Below are positions 29,074 through 40,311 of a DNA stretch of 64,000 nucleotides, one piece after another. The notes under the pieces are model-generated. The model was given only the letters and a program-made list of their open reading frames with translations, was not told where the DNA came from and did no database searches. A program made the position numbers and the translations under genes. The first letter of the stretch is position 1; the number at the start of each line of letters is the position of its first letter. The stretch lies in contig NZ_CABVPL010000005.1 in the NCBI RefSeq assembly GCF_902499045.1, forward strand, positions 124,001-188,000. The letters are read 5' to 3'. Source of the stretch: Burkholderia latens. GTDB taxonomy: Bacteria > Pseudomonadota > Gammaproteobacteria > Burkholderiales > Burkholderiaceae.

Positions 29074-29278
29074 CGCAAAATCTCCTGACGAATGAACTGC
29101 ATTGGAATGCGCGGGTACGTGGCGGATGCCGGATCCGATGAAGGTGTTCACGAACGTCGCATCACGTGACGCAATTGTGGAAGAATCATGTCCTATCCAT
29201 AAGTGCCAAGAATCGTCGATCGGACTGGTCCATGTCGCATCGGAATCCGTCCCTGTTCGCGTTATCCGGGAGACCGTG
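29074..29278. promoter_or_regulatory. Divergent promoter region for SDR gene and MocR-type regulator
   Basis: A 205-base spacer between divergent genes that carries short GGAC-type repeats, including GGACTGGTCC at about 29222-29231 and GTCCTAT at about 29190. MocR-family regulators usually bind spaced direct repeats in such spacers. The assignment is by position only. Confidence 0.4.
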
Positions 29279-30778
29279 ATGTCCGCGCCAACGCCGCCGC
29301 TGACCATCGAAATCGACCGCCAGCATCAGTTGCCGGTCTACCTGCAGATCTGCGAGCGGTTCAGAGCCGCGATCGCCGCCGGCCACCTGCGTCCGGGCGA
29401 TCGGGTGCCCGCGCTGCGCGGCCTCGCGACGCAACTGAACACCGCGCGCGGCACCGTCGAACAGGCCTATACGATCCTCGTCGACGAGGGCTATCTGCAG
29501 ATGCGCGGTGCGGCTGGCACGTTCGTATCGCCATCGCTGCCGCTGTCGATGACACGGCCGTCGCCCGCCCGCGCCGAACACGGCGACTTGCACCCCGCGC
29601 CGGGCCTGCCGGACGCCCTCGCCGCGCCGCCGCGCCCGCAGCCGATCGCCGTCGCGATGAGCGGCGAGCCGCGGCCGTTGCAGCCCGGCCTCCCCGCGCT
29701 CGACGCATTTCCGCGCAAGGTCTGGCATCGGCTCGTGTCGTCGCGTGCGCGCAGCAGCGAACGCGCGTTGCTGGGCTATCCGAATCCGGCCGGCTATCGG
29801 CCGCTGCGCGAACATATCGCGACGTACCTGACGCTGTCGCGCGGCGTCACCTGCGTGCCCGAACAGGTGTTCGTCACCGGCGGCTATCGAGCGACGCTCG
29901 AACTGGTGCTGCGCAGCCTCGCGCGGGCGAACGACCGTGTCTGGTTCGAGGATCCCGGTTATCTGCTCGCGCGCGGCTTCCTGTCCGAGACCGGCGTGCA
30001 GCTCGTGCCGGTGCCGGTGGACGCCGAAGGGATCGACGTCGCGCGCGGGATGCAGCTGGACGCTCGAGCACGCTTCGCGTTGGTCACGCCGTCGCATCAG
30101 AGCCCGCTCGGGCATACGTTGTCGCTGGCGCGTCGCATCGCGTTGCTCGACTGGGCAGAAAAGACGTCGGGCTGGATCGTCGAGGACGACTACGACAGCG
30201 AATTCCGCTATCTCGGCCGCCCGCTGCCCGCGCTGAAAAGTCTCGACCGGCGCGATCGCGTGATCTATTGCAGCACCTTCAGCAAGGCGATGTATCCGGG
30301 TTTGCGGCTCGCGTACGCGGTCGTGCCGGAGCGTGCGGTGGAACGCGTCGAGCGCGTCGCGTGCAGCATGAACGCCGGTTCGCCCACGCTGCTGCAGGCT
30401 GCGCTCGCCGATTTCATCGAACAGGGCCACTTCGCCCGCCATCTGAAGCGCATGCGCGCGCTGTACGGCGAGCGTCGCACGCTGATCGTCGACGCATTGC
30501 GGCACGCGTTCGGCGAGCGGCTGATCGTCGAATCGCCGGTGGGCGGCATCCAGTTCGCGGTGCGATTCACCGACGGGCCCGACGGACCGGTCGACGACGT
30601 CGCCGTCGCCGCGCGCGCGGCCGACGCGGGGCTTGCCGTTCTGCCGCTGTCGATCTGGTATACGAACAGCCACACGCCGCAAACGCCGCGCGGCCTCGTC
30701 ATCGGGTTCGCGAACATCGCCGACGCGCAGGACGCGCAACGTCACGCACGCACGCTGCGCGCGTGCGTCGATCGCTGA
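29279..30778 (+). CDS. MocR/PdxR-family regulator (GntR HTH fused to class I aminotransferase fold)
   Basis: A 499-residue fusion. Residues 5-80 form a GntR winged helix (RPGDRVPALRGLATQLN), a Pro/Ala-rich linker follows, then an aminotransferase-like PLP domain with the Schiff-base lysine in STFSKAMYPGLRLAY. These are usually PLP-sensing regulators, not enzymes. The ATG at 29279 follows GGGAGACCG; the longer open frame from 29102 crosses the divergent promoter and is rejected. Likely target: the divergent SDR gene and/or the AhpD-like and cupin genes downstream. Confidence 0.88.
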   Translation: MSAPTPPLTIEIDRQHQLPVYLQICERFRAAIAAGHLRPGDRVPALRGLATQLNTARGTVEQAYTILVDEGYLQMRGAAGTFVSPSLPLSMTRPSPARAEHGDLHPAPGLPDALAAPPRPQPIAVAMSGEPRPLQPGLPALDAFPRKVWHRLVSSRARSSERALLGYPNPAGYRPLREHIATYLTLSRGVTCVPEQVFVTGGYRATLELVLRSLARANDRVWFEDPGYLLARGFLSETGVQLVPVPVDAEGIDVARGMQLDARARFALVTPSHQSPLGHTLSLARRIALLDWAEKTSGWIVEDDYDSEFRYLGRPLPALKSLDRRDRVIYCSTFSKAMYPGLRLAYAVVPERAVERVERVACSMNAGSPTLLQAALADFIEQGHFARHLKRMRALYGERRTLIVDALRHAFGERLIVESPVGGIQFAVRFTDGPDGPVDDVAVAARAADAGLAVLPLSIWYTNSHTPQTPRGLVIGFANIADAQDAQRHARTLRACVDR

Positions 30779-30976
30779 CGCGCAGCCCGCGGCCGGCGTG
30801 CGATCACGCCGATTCACGTCGTGCGTGATTGGTGCCGAAGCGGCAACAGAGTGCGCACCTTGCCGGCTCTACTAGATCGAAAGACCCGCGATTACGATGG
30901 TTGCCACGCAAGCCGCGCGATGAATCGCCATCCGCGAGCCCATCGGCCCCGCTTCCACCGATCAGGAGAACCGATC

Positions 30977-31456
30977 ATGACGCAACGTATCAACTACTTC
31001 CAGCAATCGCCCGAACTGACCAAGAAGCTCGTCGAGCTCGACGGTCTGCTTCAAAAGACGACGATCGACACACCGGTCTGCGAGCTCGTCGAAATTCGCG
31101 CGTCGCAGCTCAACGGCTGCGCGTTCTGCGTCGACATGCATGTGAAGACGGCGAGAATCCACGGCGAGCGCGAGCTGCGCATGCACCACGTCGCGATCTG
31201 GCGCGAGTCGACGCTGTTCTCCGCTCGCGAGCGGGCGGCACTCGAATGGACCGAAGCGCTCACGCAGCTTTCGTCGCATGGCATGCCGGACGATCTCTAC
31301 GAGCGCGTACGCGGCCACTATTCGGAGAAGGAGCTGTCGGATCTGACCTTCCTCGTCGGTGCGATCAACAGCTGGAACCGGCTGAACGTCGCGTTCCGTA
31401 TCGTGCCCGGGTCGTTCGACAAGATGTTCGGGCTCGACAAGGCCAACCTGGAGTAA
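30977..31456 (+). CDS. AhpD-like carboxymuconolactone-decarboxylase-family protein
   Basis: A 159-residue protein with the alkylhydroperoxidase motif CAFCVDMH (CxxC then H). The fold suggests thiol-based peroxidase or redox activity. The ATG follows AGGAGAACCGATC. It sits four bases before a secreted cupin and downstream of the MocR-type regulator, an arrangement seen in stress or oxidant-response modules. Confidence 0.86.
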   Translation: MTQRINYFQQSPELTKKLVELDGLLQKTTIDTPVCELVEIRASQLNGCAFCVDMHVKTARIHGERELRMHHVAIWRESTLFSARERAALEWTEALTQLSSHGMPDDLYERVRGHYSEKELSDLTFLVGAINSWNRLNVAFRIVPGSFDKMFGLDKANLE

Positions 31457-31460
31457 CGAC

Positions 31461-31865
31461 ATGAAACGCCTCGTCCTCGCGCTCGCGCCGCTTGCGCTGT
31501 CGTTGCTGTTGCCCAGTCAACCGGCCGCCGCCGCGCCGCAGGCCAGCGTGAAGCAACTGACCACGGAACCGTTGCCCGAGTATCCGGGCAAGGAAGCCGA
31601 GATGATCGTCGTCGACTATCCGCCCGGCAGCGTCGATCCCGTGCATCGTCACGACGCGCACGCCTTCGTGTACGTACTCGAAGGCAGTATCGTGATGGGC
31701 CTGAACGGCGGCAAGGAAGTCACGCTCCACGCCGGCGACACGTTCCACGAAGGCCCCGACGACGTGCATACGGTCGGACGGAATGCCAGCAGCACGAAGC
31801 CGGCGAAATTCATCGTGCTCCTGATCAAGAACAAGGGCGCGCCGGTGCTCACGCCGGTGAAATAG
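31461..31865 (+). CDS. Secreted cupin-domain protein
   Basis: A 134-residue small cupin with a signal peptide (hydrophobic LVLALAPLALSLLLP, cleavage near AAAAPQ). The single beta-barrel shows both cupin motifs: metal ligands in DPVHRHDAHAFVYVLEG and a second histidine in HAGDTFHEGPDDVH. Periplasmic or exported. Function unknown. Four bases separate it from the AhpD-like gene. Confidence 0.84.
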   Translation: MKRLVLALAPLALSLLLPSQPAAAAPQASVKQLTTEPLPEYPGKEAEMIVVDYPPGSVDPVHRHDAHAFVYVLEGSIVMGLNGGKEVTLHAGDTFHEGPDDVHTVGRNASSTKPAKFIVLLIKNKGAPVLTPVK

Positions 31866-31954
31866 CGCGATCGTCGCCGCGGCCGACTACCGCCGGCCGC
31901 GCTCGACGGGTTCACATGCGTGCGTGCCGGCGCGGCACGCTGCACGTCGTGCCG

Positions 31955-32866
31955 CTATTCGACGTTGTCCGCCACGTCCGTCATCCGGATCATGTGCGGC
32001 TTGATGCCGTCGTCTTCCGCCGGCGCGGCCTCCTTCGGATGAATCAGCGCTTCGAGCCGCGCCTTCGTCGCGATGAACTCCGGCGTATTGACCTGCGAAT
32101 AATCGCGCGGCCGCGGCACCGGCACCTCGATCAGTTCCTGCACGCCGCCCGGATTCGCCTTCAGCACCAGGATCCGGTCGGCCAGAAAGATCGCCTCGTC
32201 GAGATCGTGCGTGATGAACAGGATCGTCACGTCGATGTTGCGCCAGATGTCGAGCAGGTGCGTCTGCATCCTCGCGCGCGTCTGCGCGTCGAGCGCGCCG
32301 AACGGTTCGTCCATCAGCAGGATGCGCGGGCGGTTCGCGAGCGCGCGGGCAATCGCGACGCGCTGCTTCATGCCGCCCGACAACTGGTGCGGATACACGT
32401 CGGCGAAACGCGTCAGCCCGACGAGATCGAGCCACTGCAGCGCCTCGCGCTCCGCCACGCTGCTGCTGCTGCCGTTCATGCGCAGCCCGAACATCACGTT
32501 CTTCTTCACCGTGAGCCACGGAAACAGCGTATAGCCCTGGAACACCATCCCGCGATCGGCGCCCGGCCCGTCCGCCGGCTTGCCGTCCAGCAGCACTTCG
32601 CCGCTCGTCTGCGCGTCGAGCCCGGCGAGGATCCGGATCAGCGTCGACTTGCCGCAGCCGGACGGGCCGATCACGCACACGAACTCGCGCCGGTGCGTGC
32701 GGAAACTGATGTCGTCGAGCGCGACGCACTCGCCCTGCGGCGTCGCGAAACGCTTGCCGACGTGCCGCACGTCGAGTATCACGTCGCGGGCCTTCAGTCG
32801 CGCGAAGCGCTCGCGCACCGCGTCGGATTGAATCAGGTAATCGGGAACGGCTTGCGGGTTCTGCAT
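31955..32866 (-). CDS. ABC transporter ATP-binding protein (nitrate/taurine type) of the guanidine locus
   Basis: A 303-residue ATPase of the SsuB/TauB/NrtD group with Walker [10 protein letters not shown], signature LSGGMKQR and Walker B ILLMDEP. It is the last gene of the minus-strand operon headed by the riboswitch at 41119. The ATG at 32866 was chosen because the open frame above it crosses the permease gene. It powers import together with the permease at 32911 and the binding protein at 41972. Confidence 0.88.
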   Translation of the reverse strand: MQNPQAVPDYLIQSDAVRERFARLKARDVILDVRHVGKRFATPQGECVALDDISFRTHRREFVCVIGPSGCGKSTLIRILAGLDAQTSGEVLLDGKPADGPGADRGMVFQGYTLFPWLTVKKNVMFGLRMNGSSSSVAEREALQWLDLVGLTRFADVYPHQLSGGMKQRVAIARALANRPRILLMDEPFGALDAQTRARMQTHLLDIWRNIDVTILFITHDLDEAIFLADRILVLKANPGGVQELIEVPVPRPRDYSQVNTPEFIATKARLEALIHPKEAAPAEDDGIKPHMIRMTDVADNVE

Positions 32867-32910
32867 GATGGCCTCTGCTGAAATCGGTCGATGGGTATGT
32901 GCGGCGCACG

Positions 32911-33885
32911 TCACGCCTTCAGCGTGCGGTCCCACGGAAAGAGCCGGCGCCCGAGCAGCGCGAGCACGATGTCGGTGCCGAGACCGATGATTCCGATCAT
33001 CAGGATTGCCGCATACACGTTGTCGAAATGCTGGTAACGCGCCTGCTGGCTGATGTACCACGTGATGCCCGAGCTCGTGCCGACCAGTTCGGCGACGATC
33101 AGGTAGGTCCACGCCCAGCCGAGCAGGATCCGCTGATCGCGATACAGGTCCGGCAGCACGCCCGGAATCACGACGTGCGTGAGCAGCTTCAGCTTCTTCG
33201 TGCCGAGCGTCATCGCGGCCTCGAACAGCCCGTATTCGAGCTTGCGCGTGGTGTTCGCGATGATCAGCACCTGCTGGAACAGCGTACCGATCACGATGAT
33301 CGCGATCTTCGGCGCGTCGTAGATGCCGAGAATCGCGACCATCAGCGCGCCGAACGCGGGCGCCGGCAGGTAGCGGAAGAACTCCAGGAACGGCTCCTGC
33401 AGCCGCGCGAGCGCACTGAAGGTGCCGCACACGATGCCGAGCGGCACGCCGATCGCCGACGAAATCACGAAGCCCCAGAAAATGATGCGGATGCTGTGCC
33501 ACAGGCTTTCGTGCAGCCACATGCCGTCGCGCGACGCGGGCGGCGTCGTGAACGCCGTGTAGAACGCGCGCAACACCTGGTGCGGCGCCGGCAGGTAGAC
33601 CGGGTTCGCGCGCTCCCCTTCGGGCACCGCCGCATGCTCGGCCCGCGCATGCGCGAGCTCGTCGTCGAACACGTCGCGGTCGATCTGCATGCCGGTCTGG
33701 AAATAGTCGACGCTGCCCGGATTCGTGATGCGCATCTGCGGATGCCAGACGAACGGTACGTAGCTGATCAAGCACCACACGGCGCACGGCAGCAGGAACG
33801 ACGCCAGCCCGAGCGTCCATTTGCCGCGTGTCGTCAGCTCGCGCCGCACGGCGAGCCATCCGGTCGTGTTGCGGGTCGTTGTCAT
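32911..33885 (-). CDS. ABC transporter permease (nitrate/taurine type) of the guanidine locus
   Basis: A 324-residue permease with an unusually long periplasmic region between the first and second hydrophobic segments (about residues 45-115), then the core BPD permease domain with the EAA-like segment [17 protein letters not shown]. Start at 33885 ([10 protein letters not shown]). Located between allophanate hydrolase and the ATPase, so it belongs to the same transcript. Guanidine or a substituted guanidine is the likely cargo, by riboswitch context. Confidence 0.86.
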   Translation of the reverse strand: MTTTRNTTGWLAVRRELTTRGKWTLGLASFLLPCAVWCLISYVPFVWHPQMRITNPGSVDYFQTGMQIDRDVFDDELAHARAEHAAVPEGERANPVYLPAPHQVLRAFYTAFTTPPASRDGMWLHESLWHSIRIIFWGFVISSAIGVPLGIVCGTFSALARLQEPFLEFFRYLPAPAFGALMVAILGIYDAPKIAIIVIGTLFQQVLIIANTTRKLEYGLFEAAMTLGTKKLKLLTHVVIPGVLPDLYRDQRILLGWAWTYLIVAELVGTSSGITWYISQQARYQHFDNVYAAILMIGIIGLGTDIVLALLGRRLFPWDRTLKA

Positions 33886-33949
33886 CGGAATCTCCCTCTC
33901 GTTTCGGGTGCAGGTCGCGCGGATGCAGCGCCATCGCGCGACCGTGCGT

Positions 33950-35821
33950 TCATTGCAATGCGCCGCTGGCCGCCTGCGCACGGTAAGCCCGCCAGCCGCC
34001 GAACCGTGTGATGTCCTGTGCATCGTCGAGCGCCGCGCTTTCGCACAGGAAGCCCTGCACCAGCGAGCCGTCGGCGAGTGTCAGCGTGCCGATGCCGAGC
34101 GGCGCCGCGATCCCGGCGACGAAGCTGCCGTAGGCCTCGACCGGCATCTCCCAGACCTCGACCGCGATCGGCGCGCCACCGTCCGGCACGCGCACGAGGC
34201 CCGGTTTGGCGACGCCGCCGCTTGCGGCGGCGGACAGCGCATAGAGGCGATAGGCCGGCGCGGTCGTGGTCGCAGCGACGAAGCGCGCGCCGCGTTGCGT
34301 GAGCTGCCCGTTCAGCGGCTCTCCGCGAAGATGCGCGCCGACGACGGCCACCCGCACGACACCTGCAGCTGCGGCATGCGCCGGCGCCGCGGCCGCATGC
34401 GGCCGAACGTCGCCGACGCCGGCCGCGCCGTCGCCCCACGCGTGCGCGAGATCGAGCAGCCGCGCATCGTCGTGCGCGCGACCGACGAACGTGATCCCGA
34501 ACGGCAAGCCCGCATGCGGTCCGGTCGCGCACGTGCCCGCGGGCACCGCGATCGCCGACAGGTCGAGCAGGTTCACGAAGTTCGTGTAGTAGCCGAAGCG
34601 TGAATTGATCGCGATCGGATCGGCTTCGAGCGCATCGACGGTCGCGGTCGTCGCCGACGTCGGCATCACGATCGCGTCGATGCCATCCCACGCGTGGGCC
34701 GCGTCGACGCGCAGCGCCGCAAGCCGGTCGAACGCGGCGAACGCATCGGCGGCGCTGAAGCGCGCCGCGCCGCCGACGATTTCGCGAATCACCGGATGCA
34801 GCGCGCCGGGCTCGCGCGCGGCGAACGCGCCGATCGCGGCAAGCCGCTCCGCGACCCACGGGCCTTCGTACAGCAGCCGCGCGGCGGCGAGGAACGGGCC
34901 GAAGTCGATCTCGACGACTCGCGCGCCGGTCGCGCGCAACCGCTCCAGCGCCGCGCCCCACGCCGCGCGGTACGAATCGTCGCCGAAGAATTCGAGCTGA
35001 TCGGCACGCGGCGTGCCGAAACGCAATTGCGCAAGCGGGCGTGCCGGCTGCGCGCGCAACCCGTCCGCACCCAACAACGGCTGCCATGCGCGCCCGTACG
35101 GATCGCCTTCCGTCACGCCGTGCGCGGCGGCGAACACGATGCGTGCGTCGTCCGCCGAACGCGCGAACACCGACACGCAATCGAGCGACCGGCAGGCAGG
35201 CACCACGCCGAGCGTGCTCAGCACGCCCCGTGTCGGCTTCAGCCCGACGAGCCCGTGGAATGCGGCCGGCACGCGGCCGGAGCCCGCCGTGTCGGTGCCG
35301 AGCGAGAACGTCGCGACACCGAGCGCGACCGCCACGGCCGACCCCGAACTCGAGCCGCCCGACGCATAGCGCGGGTCAAGGGCGTTGCGGCAGGCACCGT
35401 AAGGCGAGCGCTGCCCCGACAGCCCGGTCGCGAACTGGTCGAGATTGGTCTTGCCGACGGGAATCGCACCGGCCGCGATCAGCCGCTCGACGACGGGCGC
35501 GCTGCGTGCCGGCGTGTACGCGTAGGCGGGGCAGCCCGCCGTCGTCGGGATGCCGGCCACGTCGATGTTGTCCTTGATCGCGAACGGCACGCCGTACAGC
35601 GGCAACGATGCGACGTCGCGTCCGGCCAGCGCGTCGGCATGCGCCATCATCTCGTCGCGCGTGAGCGGCCGGATCCACGCGTGGTGCGGGTCGCCCGCGT
35701 CGAAGTGCGCGGCGATCGCGTCGACGAGCGCATGCGGCGTCAGGGCCCCGGCCGCGTAGCGTGCGCGCAGCGCGGCAATCGAATGCAGCCCGGGCAGGAT
35801 CGAACGTTCCGTCGTGCTCAT
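33950..35821 (-). CDS. atzF: Allophanate hydrolase
   Basis: A 623-residue amidase-signature enzyme converting allophanate to two ammonia and two CO2. The Ser-cisSer-Lys region is present: Lys in [12 protein letters not shown] and the nucleophile loop [13 protein letters not shown]. The C-terminal 170 residues form the AtzF-specific extra domain. The ATG at 35821 overlaps the carboxylase stop by four bases (ATGA). It completes the guanidine/urea carboxylase pathway. Confidence 0.93.
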   Translation of the reverse strand: MSTTERSILPGLHSIAALRARYAAGALTPHALVDAIAAHFDAGDPHHAWIRPLTRDEMMAHADALAGRDVASLPLYGVPFAIKDNIDVAGIPTTAGCPAYAYTPARSAPVVERLIAAGAIPVGKTNLDQFATGLSGQRSPYGACRNALDPRYASGGSSSGSAVAVALGVATFSLGTDTAGSGRVPAAFHGLVGLKPTRGVLSTLGVVPACRSLDCVSVFARSADDARIVFAAAHGVTEGDPYGRAWQPLLGADGLRAQPARPLAQLRFGTPRADQLEFFGDDSYRAAWGAALERLRATGARVVEIDFGPFLAAARLLYEGPWVAERLAAIGAFAAREPGALHPVIREIVGGAARFSAADAFAAFDRLAALRVDAAHAWDGIDAIVMPTSATTATVDALEADPIAINSRFGYYTNFVNLLDLSAIAVPAGTCATGPHAGLPFGITFVGRAHDDARLLDLAHAWGDGAAGVGDVRPHAAAAPAHAAAAGVVRVAVVGAHLRGEPLNGQLTQRGARFVAATTTAPAYRLYALSAAASGGVAKPGLVRVPDGGAPIAVEVWEMPVEAYGSFVAGIAAPLGIGTLTLADGSLVQGFLCESAALDDAQDITRFGGWRAYRAQAASGALQ

Positions 35822-38800
35822 GCGACCTCCTCGGCGGCGCCCGCCTTCATCACCATCAGCCGCTGGCCGGCCACCACCGCCGTGCCGGGTGCGCAATCGA
35901 TGCTCTCGATCATGCCGTCTTCCATTGCCGTCACCGCCACCTCCATCTTCATCGACTCGACGATCGCGACGACCTGCCCTTCGGTCACGCGCTCGCCGGC
36001 TTCCACCAGCACCTTCCACACGCTGCCCGATACGTCTGCGGCGATCGCTCGCTGCGTATCGTCGAGCGTGCCCGCTACCTGGTCTGCCTGCGCGTCGCCC
36101 TGCTCCGCATCGCCGACGTATTCCGCATGGCCGGCCGCGCGCCAGCGCTCGCGCTCCGCGTCGAATGCGGCCTGCTGCGTCGCCTTGAACGCGGCGATCG
36201 AATCCGCTTCATCGCTCAGGAAGCGGTTGTATTCGCGCAGATCGAACACGGATTCCTCGATCTTCAGCGCCGCGCGGCCCGCGATGAAATCCTCACGCAG
36301 CGCACTCAGCTCGGCCTCGCCGACTTCGTAGAAGCGAATCTCGTCGAAGAAGCGCAGCAGCCACGGCTTGCCGGCTTCGAATTCCCGCGTGGTGCGGTGG
36401 CGATTCCACATCTGCACGGTGCGGCCGACGAACTGATAGCCGCCGGGCCCTTCCATCCCGTACACGCACAGATACGCGCCGCCGATACCCACCGCGTTCT
36501 CCGGCGTCCACGTGCGCGCGGGGTTGTACTTCGTCGTCACGAGCCGATGCCGCGGATCGATCGGCGTCGCGACGGGCGCGCCGAGGTAGACGTCGCCGAG
36601 GCCCATCACCAGATAGCGCGCGTCGAACACGATGCGCTTCACGTCGTCGATGCTCGCCAGGCCGTTGATGCGCCGGATGAACTCGATATTGCTCGGGCAC
36701 CACGGCGCATCGGGCCGCACCGACTGCATGTAGCGCTCGATCGCGACGCGCGTCGACGGGTCGTCCCACGACAGCGGCAGATGCACGATGCGGTTCGGCA
36801 CGCGCATGTCGGTCGCGTCGGGCAGTTCGCGCTCGGCGGCCTGCAGATGCGCGAGCAGCGCGTCAAGCGGCAGCGTCCGCGCGTCGAACTGCACCTGGAG
36901 CGAGCGGATGCCCGGCGTCAGATCGAGCATGCCGGGCAGCCGGTGCGCGTCGAGCCAGCACATCAGGGCATGCACGCGAAAGCGCAGGTTCAGGTCGAGC
37001 ACGAGCGGCCCGTATTCGACGAGCACGTTGCGATCTCCGGAGCGCCGGTACACGACGCCGATGCCGCCGCCGGCCGACGGTTCGCGATGCAGCACGCAAT
37101 CGTCGGATGAGGCGGATGAGCCGGATGCCCCGGATGCAGCCGCGGCAACGTCACGCGTCGACTGCACGACCGCGCGAGCCGGCATCCCCGACGCCGCGCC
37201 CGCGCGCACGAACTGCACGGTATCGCCCGGCCGCAACTGCCCGAGCTTCCACAGCTCGTCGCGCACGACCGTCACCGGGCATACGAAGCCGCCGAGGCTC
37301 GGCCCGTCCGGGCCGAGAATCACCGGCATGTCGCCGGTGAAATCGACGGCACCGATTGCATACGCGTTGTCGTGAATGTTCGACGGATGCAGCCCCGCCT
37401 CGCCGCCGTCCGCACGCGCCCATTGCGGCTTCGGGCCGATCAGCCGTACGCCGGTGCGGCTGGAGTTGTAATGGACGGTCCACTGCGTGCCGTAAAGCAT
37501 CGCGATGTCGTCCCGCGTGAAGAAATCCGGCGCACCATGCGGGCCGTCGAGCACGCCGAGCGTCCACGCATGCGTCAGCGCGGGAACGTCGGCGGCAGCC
37601 AGCGTCGCGCCCGCGTCGCCGCGCCCGGCGTCCGCATGCAGATGCAGCACGTCGCCCTTGCGCAGCGCGCGGCCCGCGTGCCCGCCGAACTGGCCGAGCG
37701 TGAAGGTCGCCTTGCTGCCGAGATAGTCGGGCACCTGCAGCCCGCCCTTGACCGCGAGACACGCACGCACGCCCGCGCCCGTCACGCCGCCCAGCTTGAG
37801 AATCGCGCCCGCTCGTGCGCGCACGACCTGCCAGAACGGCACGGGTTCGCCGTCGAGCGTGGCCGCGAGCGGCGCACCGCCGAGCACGAACAGCGTCGCC
37901 GTGTTGAAGCGCAGCGTCGCGCCGACCATCGTGAATTCCAGCCCGGCCGCGTCGCGCGCGTTGCCGAGCAGCGCGTTCGCGAGATCGAACGCGCGATCGT
38001 CCATCGGGCCTGACGGCGGCACGCCGACGCTCCAGTAGCCGACACGCCCGGGCGCTTGCTGCACGGTAGTCTGCACGCCGCCGTCGAGCACGTCGATCGT
38101 GTGCGGAGCGAACGCGAAGCGCGACAGGAAGGCCGTCGTCGGCGCGCCGCGCGCGAACGTGTCGGAGCCGACGACGGCGCGCAGATAGTCGAGGTTGGTC
38201 TCGATCCCGTACAGGCCGGTATGGTCGAGCGCGGCACGCAGCGCGGCCAGCGCGTCGCGCCGCGTGTCGCCGCGCACGATCAGCTTTGCGAGCAGCGGAT
38301 CGTAATGCGCGCTGATCTCCGTGCCCGCGTCGATCCAGCCGTCTACCCGCACGTTCGCGGGAAACGACACGTGCGTGAGCAGCCCGGCGCTCGGCTGGAA
38401 CTGCTTGTTGGGATCCTCCGCATAGAGCCGCACCTGGATGCTCGCGCCGCGCGGCGCGACCGCAAGCGTGTCGAGCGGCGGCAAGTCGCCTTCGGCCTGC
38501 AAAATCATCCATTCGACGAGATCGACGCCCGTCACTTCCTCGGTCACGCAATGTTCCACCTGCAGCCGCGTGTTCACCTCGAGGAAATAGAACCGCCGTT
38601 CGGTCGCGTCGAACACGAATTCGACCGTTCCGGCCGACGCGTAGCCCACCGCGCGCGCGAGCCGCACCGCGCTCGCGTGCAGTGCATCGCGCTCGGCGTC
38701 GGTCAGGTCGGGCGCCGGCGTTTCCTCGATCACCTTCTGGTTGCGGCGCTGCACCGAGCAATCGCGTTCGCCGAGCGCGATCGCGCCGCCGCGGCCGTCG

Positions 38801-39444
38801 CCGAAGATCTGCACTTCGATGTGCCGCGCGTGTTCGACGAACTTCTCGAGATAGACGCCCGCATGCGCGAAGTTCGCGGCGCCGAGCCGCACGACGGATT
38901 CGAACGCCGCGCCGAGCTGCGCGGCATCGCGGCACAGCGACATGCCGATGCCGCCGCCGCCCGCTGTGCTCTTCAGCATCACCGGATAGCCGATCGCGTC
39001 GGCTTCGGCGAGCGCCGTCGCGACATCGTCGAGCAGGCCGGTGCCGGGCAACAGCGCGACACCATGCGCGGCTGCGAGTTCGCGCGCGGTGTGCTTGAGG
39101 CCGAACGCGCGCATGTGATCGCCACTCGGCCCGATGAAGCGCAGGCCCGCCGCTTCGCACGCGTCGGCAAAACCCGCGTGCTCGGACAGGAAGCCGTAAC
39201 CGGGGTGCACGGCCTGCGCGCCGGTCTCGCGCGCGGCGGCGAGGATCGCCGCGACGTTCAGATAGCTGTCGGCCGCCGGTGCGGGGCCGACGCGCACGGC
39301 TTCGTCGGCGAGCGCGACGTGGCGCGCGTCGCGGTCGGCATCCGAATAGATCGCGACCGACGCGATGCCGAGACGCTTGAGCGTGCGGATCACGCGGCAC
39401 GCGATTTCGCCGCGGTTCGCGACGAGCACTTTGACGAATCTCAT
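35818..39444 (-). CDS. Urea carboxylase-family enzyme, probable guanidine carboxylase
   Basis: A 1208-residue biotin enzyme. The N-terminal biotin-carboxylase/ATP-grasp domain ([20 protein letters not shown], with the glycine-rich loop [10 protein letters not shown]) spans about 450 residues. KipA/KipI-like carboxyltransferase domains follow ([18 protein letters not shown] is not part of this protein), then a C-terminal biotinyl domain with VESMKMEV. Annotated homologues are called urea carboxylase, but those under ykkC riboswitches with the two associated proteins carboxylate guanidine preferentially. Start at 39444. The 199-base gap upstream is filled by structured repeats. Confidence 0.9.
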   Translation of the reverse strand: MRFVKVLVANRGEIACRVIRTLKRLGIASVAIYSDADRDARHVALADEAVRVGPAPAADSYLNVAAILAAARETGAQAVHPGYGFLSEHAGFADACEAAGLRFIGPSGDHMRAFGLKHTARELAAAHGVALLPGTGLLDDVATALAEADAIGYPVMLKSTAGGGGIGMSLCRDAAQLGAAFESVVRLGAANFAHAGVYLEKFVEHARHIEVQIFGDGRGGAIALGERDCSVQRRNQKVIEETPAPDLTDAERDALHASAVRLARAVGYASAGTVEFVFDATERRFYFLEVNTRLQVEHCVTEEVTGVDLVEWMILQAEGDLPPLDTLAVAPRGASIQVRLYAEDPNKQFQPSAGLLTHVSFPANVRVDGWIDAGTEISAHYDPLLAKLIVRGDTRRDALAALRAALDHTGLYGIETNLDYLRAVVGSDTFARGAPTTAFLSRFAFAPHTIDVLDGGVQTTVQQAPGRVGYWSVGVPPSGPMDDRAFDLANALLGNARDAAGLEFTMVGATLRFNTATLFVLGGAPLAATLDGEPVPFWQVVRARAGAILKLGGVTGAGVRACLAVKGGLQVPDYLGSKATFTLGQFGGHAGRALRKGDVLHLHADAGRGDAGATLAAADVPALTHAWTLGVLDGPHGAPDFFTRDDIAMLYGTQWTVHYNSSRTGVRLIGPKPQWARADGGEAGLHPSNIHDNAYAIGAVDFTGDMPVILGPDGPSLGGFVCPVTVVRDELWKLGQLRPGDTVQFVRAGAASGMPARAVVQSTRDVAAAASGASGSSASSDDCVLHREPSAGGGIGVVYRRSGDRNVLVEYGPLVLDLNLRFRVHALMCWLDAHRLPGMLDLTPGIRSLQVQFDARTLPLDALLAHLQAAERELPDATDMRVPNRIVHLPLSWDDPSTRVAIERYMQSVRPDAPWCPSNIEFIRRINGLASIDDVKRIVFDARYLVMGLGDVYLGAPVATPIDPRHRLVTTKYNPARTWTPENAVGIGGAYLCVYGMEGPGGYQFVGRTVQMWNRHRTTREFEAGKPWLLRFFDEIRFYEVGEAELSALREDFIAGRAALKIEESVFDLREYNRFLSDEADSIAAFKATQQAAFDAERERWRAAGHAEYVGDAEQGDAQADQVAGTLDDTQRAIAADVSGSVWKVLVEAGERVTEGQVVAIVESMKMEVAVTAMEDGMIESIDCAPGTAVVAGQRLMVMKAGAAEEVA

Positions 39445-39643
39445 GTTGCCTCCCGCCGGGCCGCCCCAAGGGGCGTAGCGGGGAATTCGCGGAGCATCGC
39501 TCCGCGCCCGCGCAGCCGGCCGGCTCTGCAAAGCCGGCCGTGGACGGTAACCGCCCCCTCGGGGGGCAGCGAACGTGTCGGCCCGGAGTAGCGCTTCAGC
39601 ACGTACTCCGGCCCCATGCAAAGCAAGTGAGCGTGGGCGCAGT
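39445..39643. repeat. Structured intergenic segment with three hairpins between operon genes
   Basis: Three perfect inverted repeats lie in tandem: CGCGGAGC around a 3-base loop (39488-39506); CGGCCGGCT with AGCCGGCCG around 6 bases (39517-39540); and GCCCCC with GGGGGC (39553-39567). Similar C/G-tract hairpins recur between genes in Burkholderia genomes. No ORF is supported here. In the minus-strand transcript the hairpins could protect or attenuate message between the two deiminase-type genes and the carboxylase. Confidence 0.6.
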
Positions 39644-40300
39644 TCATTCGGCCTCCCACACAGTGAGGCGCACGGGCGTCGGGTTGTAGCCGTTGCACGG
39701 ATTGTTGAGTTGCGGGCAGTTCGAGATCAGCACCGTAACGTCCATTTCCGCGCGCATCTCGACGTACTTGCCGGGCGCGGAAATCCCGTCCTCGAACGTG
39801 AGGCCGCCGAGCGGCGTAACGGGCACGTTCATGAAGAAGTTGACGTTGCCGACCAGGTCGCGCTTGGTGAGCCGCGCGCCGGCGCCGCACGTGCAGTGCG
39901 CGATCGCGTTGAGGAAGCTGTCGCGGCAGTTGTGCATGTAACGCTTGTCGAGCGCATAGCGCACCGTGTTGCTCTCGGCCGCGCATGCACCGCCGAGCGT
40001 GTCGTGGCGGCCGCACGTATCCGCGACGATCGTCGCCATCGGGTTGCCGCGGCTCGACATCAGCACGCTGCCCGCGCTCAGATACAGGTTGCGCTGCGCG
40101 CGGATCGTGTCCTGCGCGCTGTAGCGCTCCTCGGGGTCGTCGGTGCTGTAGAACAGCGTATCGACGGCCTGGTTGCCTTCGAGGTCGAGAATGCGGAAGG
40201 TCTGCCCGCGCTTCAGGCCGTGCAGCCACGGGTCGCCCGCGTTGAGCGTGATGTCGTAGATCGCGTCGCGCGGGTCGAGACGGCTTTCGATGATCGGCAT
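39644..40300 (-). CDS. Urea carboxylase-associated protein 1 (DUF1989), carboxyguanidine deiminase subunit
   Basis: A 218-residue DUF1989 protein with conserved motifs [20 protein letters not shown] and the cysteine-bearing [13 protein letters not shown]. Together with its neighbour it forms the carboxyguanidine deiminase (CgdAB) of guanidine-degrading operons, converting carboxyguanidine to allophanate plus ammonia. AGGAGCGAGACC precedes the ATG at 40300. I do not assign cgdA versus cgdB. Confidence 0.87.
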   Translation of the reverse strand: MPIIESRLDPRDAIYDITLNAGDPWLHGLKRGQTFRILDLEGNQAVDTLFYSTDDPEERYSAQDTIRAQRNLYLSAGSVLMSSRGNPMATIVADTCGRHDTLGGACAAESNTVRYALDKRYMHNCRDSFLNAIAHCTCGAGARLTKRDLVGNVNFFMNVPVTPLGGLTFEDGISAPGKYVEMRAEMDVTVLISNCPQLNNPCNGYNPTPVRLTVWEAE

Positions 40301-40311
40301 GGTCTCGCTCC

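Noticed and set aside
33950-36019. Allophanate hydrolase extended upstream to 36019
   Set aside because: The extra 66 residues are Arg/Gly-rich noise within the end of the carboxylase gene; homology starts at the ATG at 35821.
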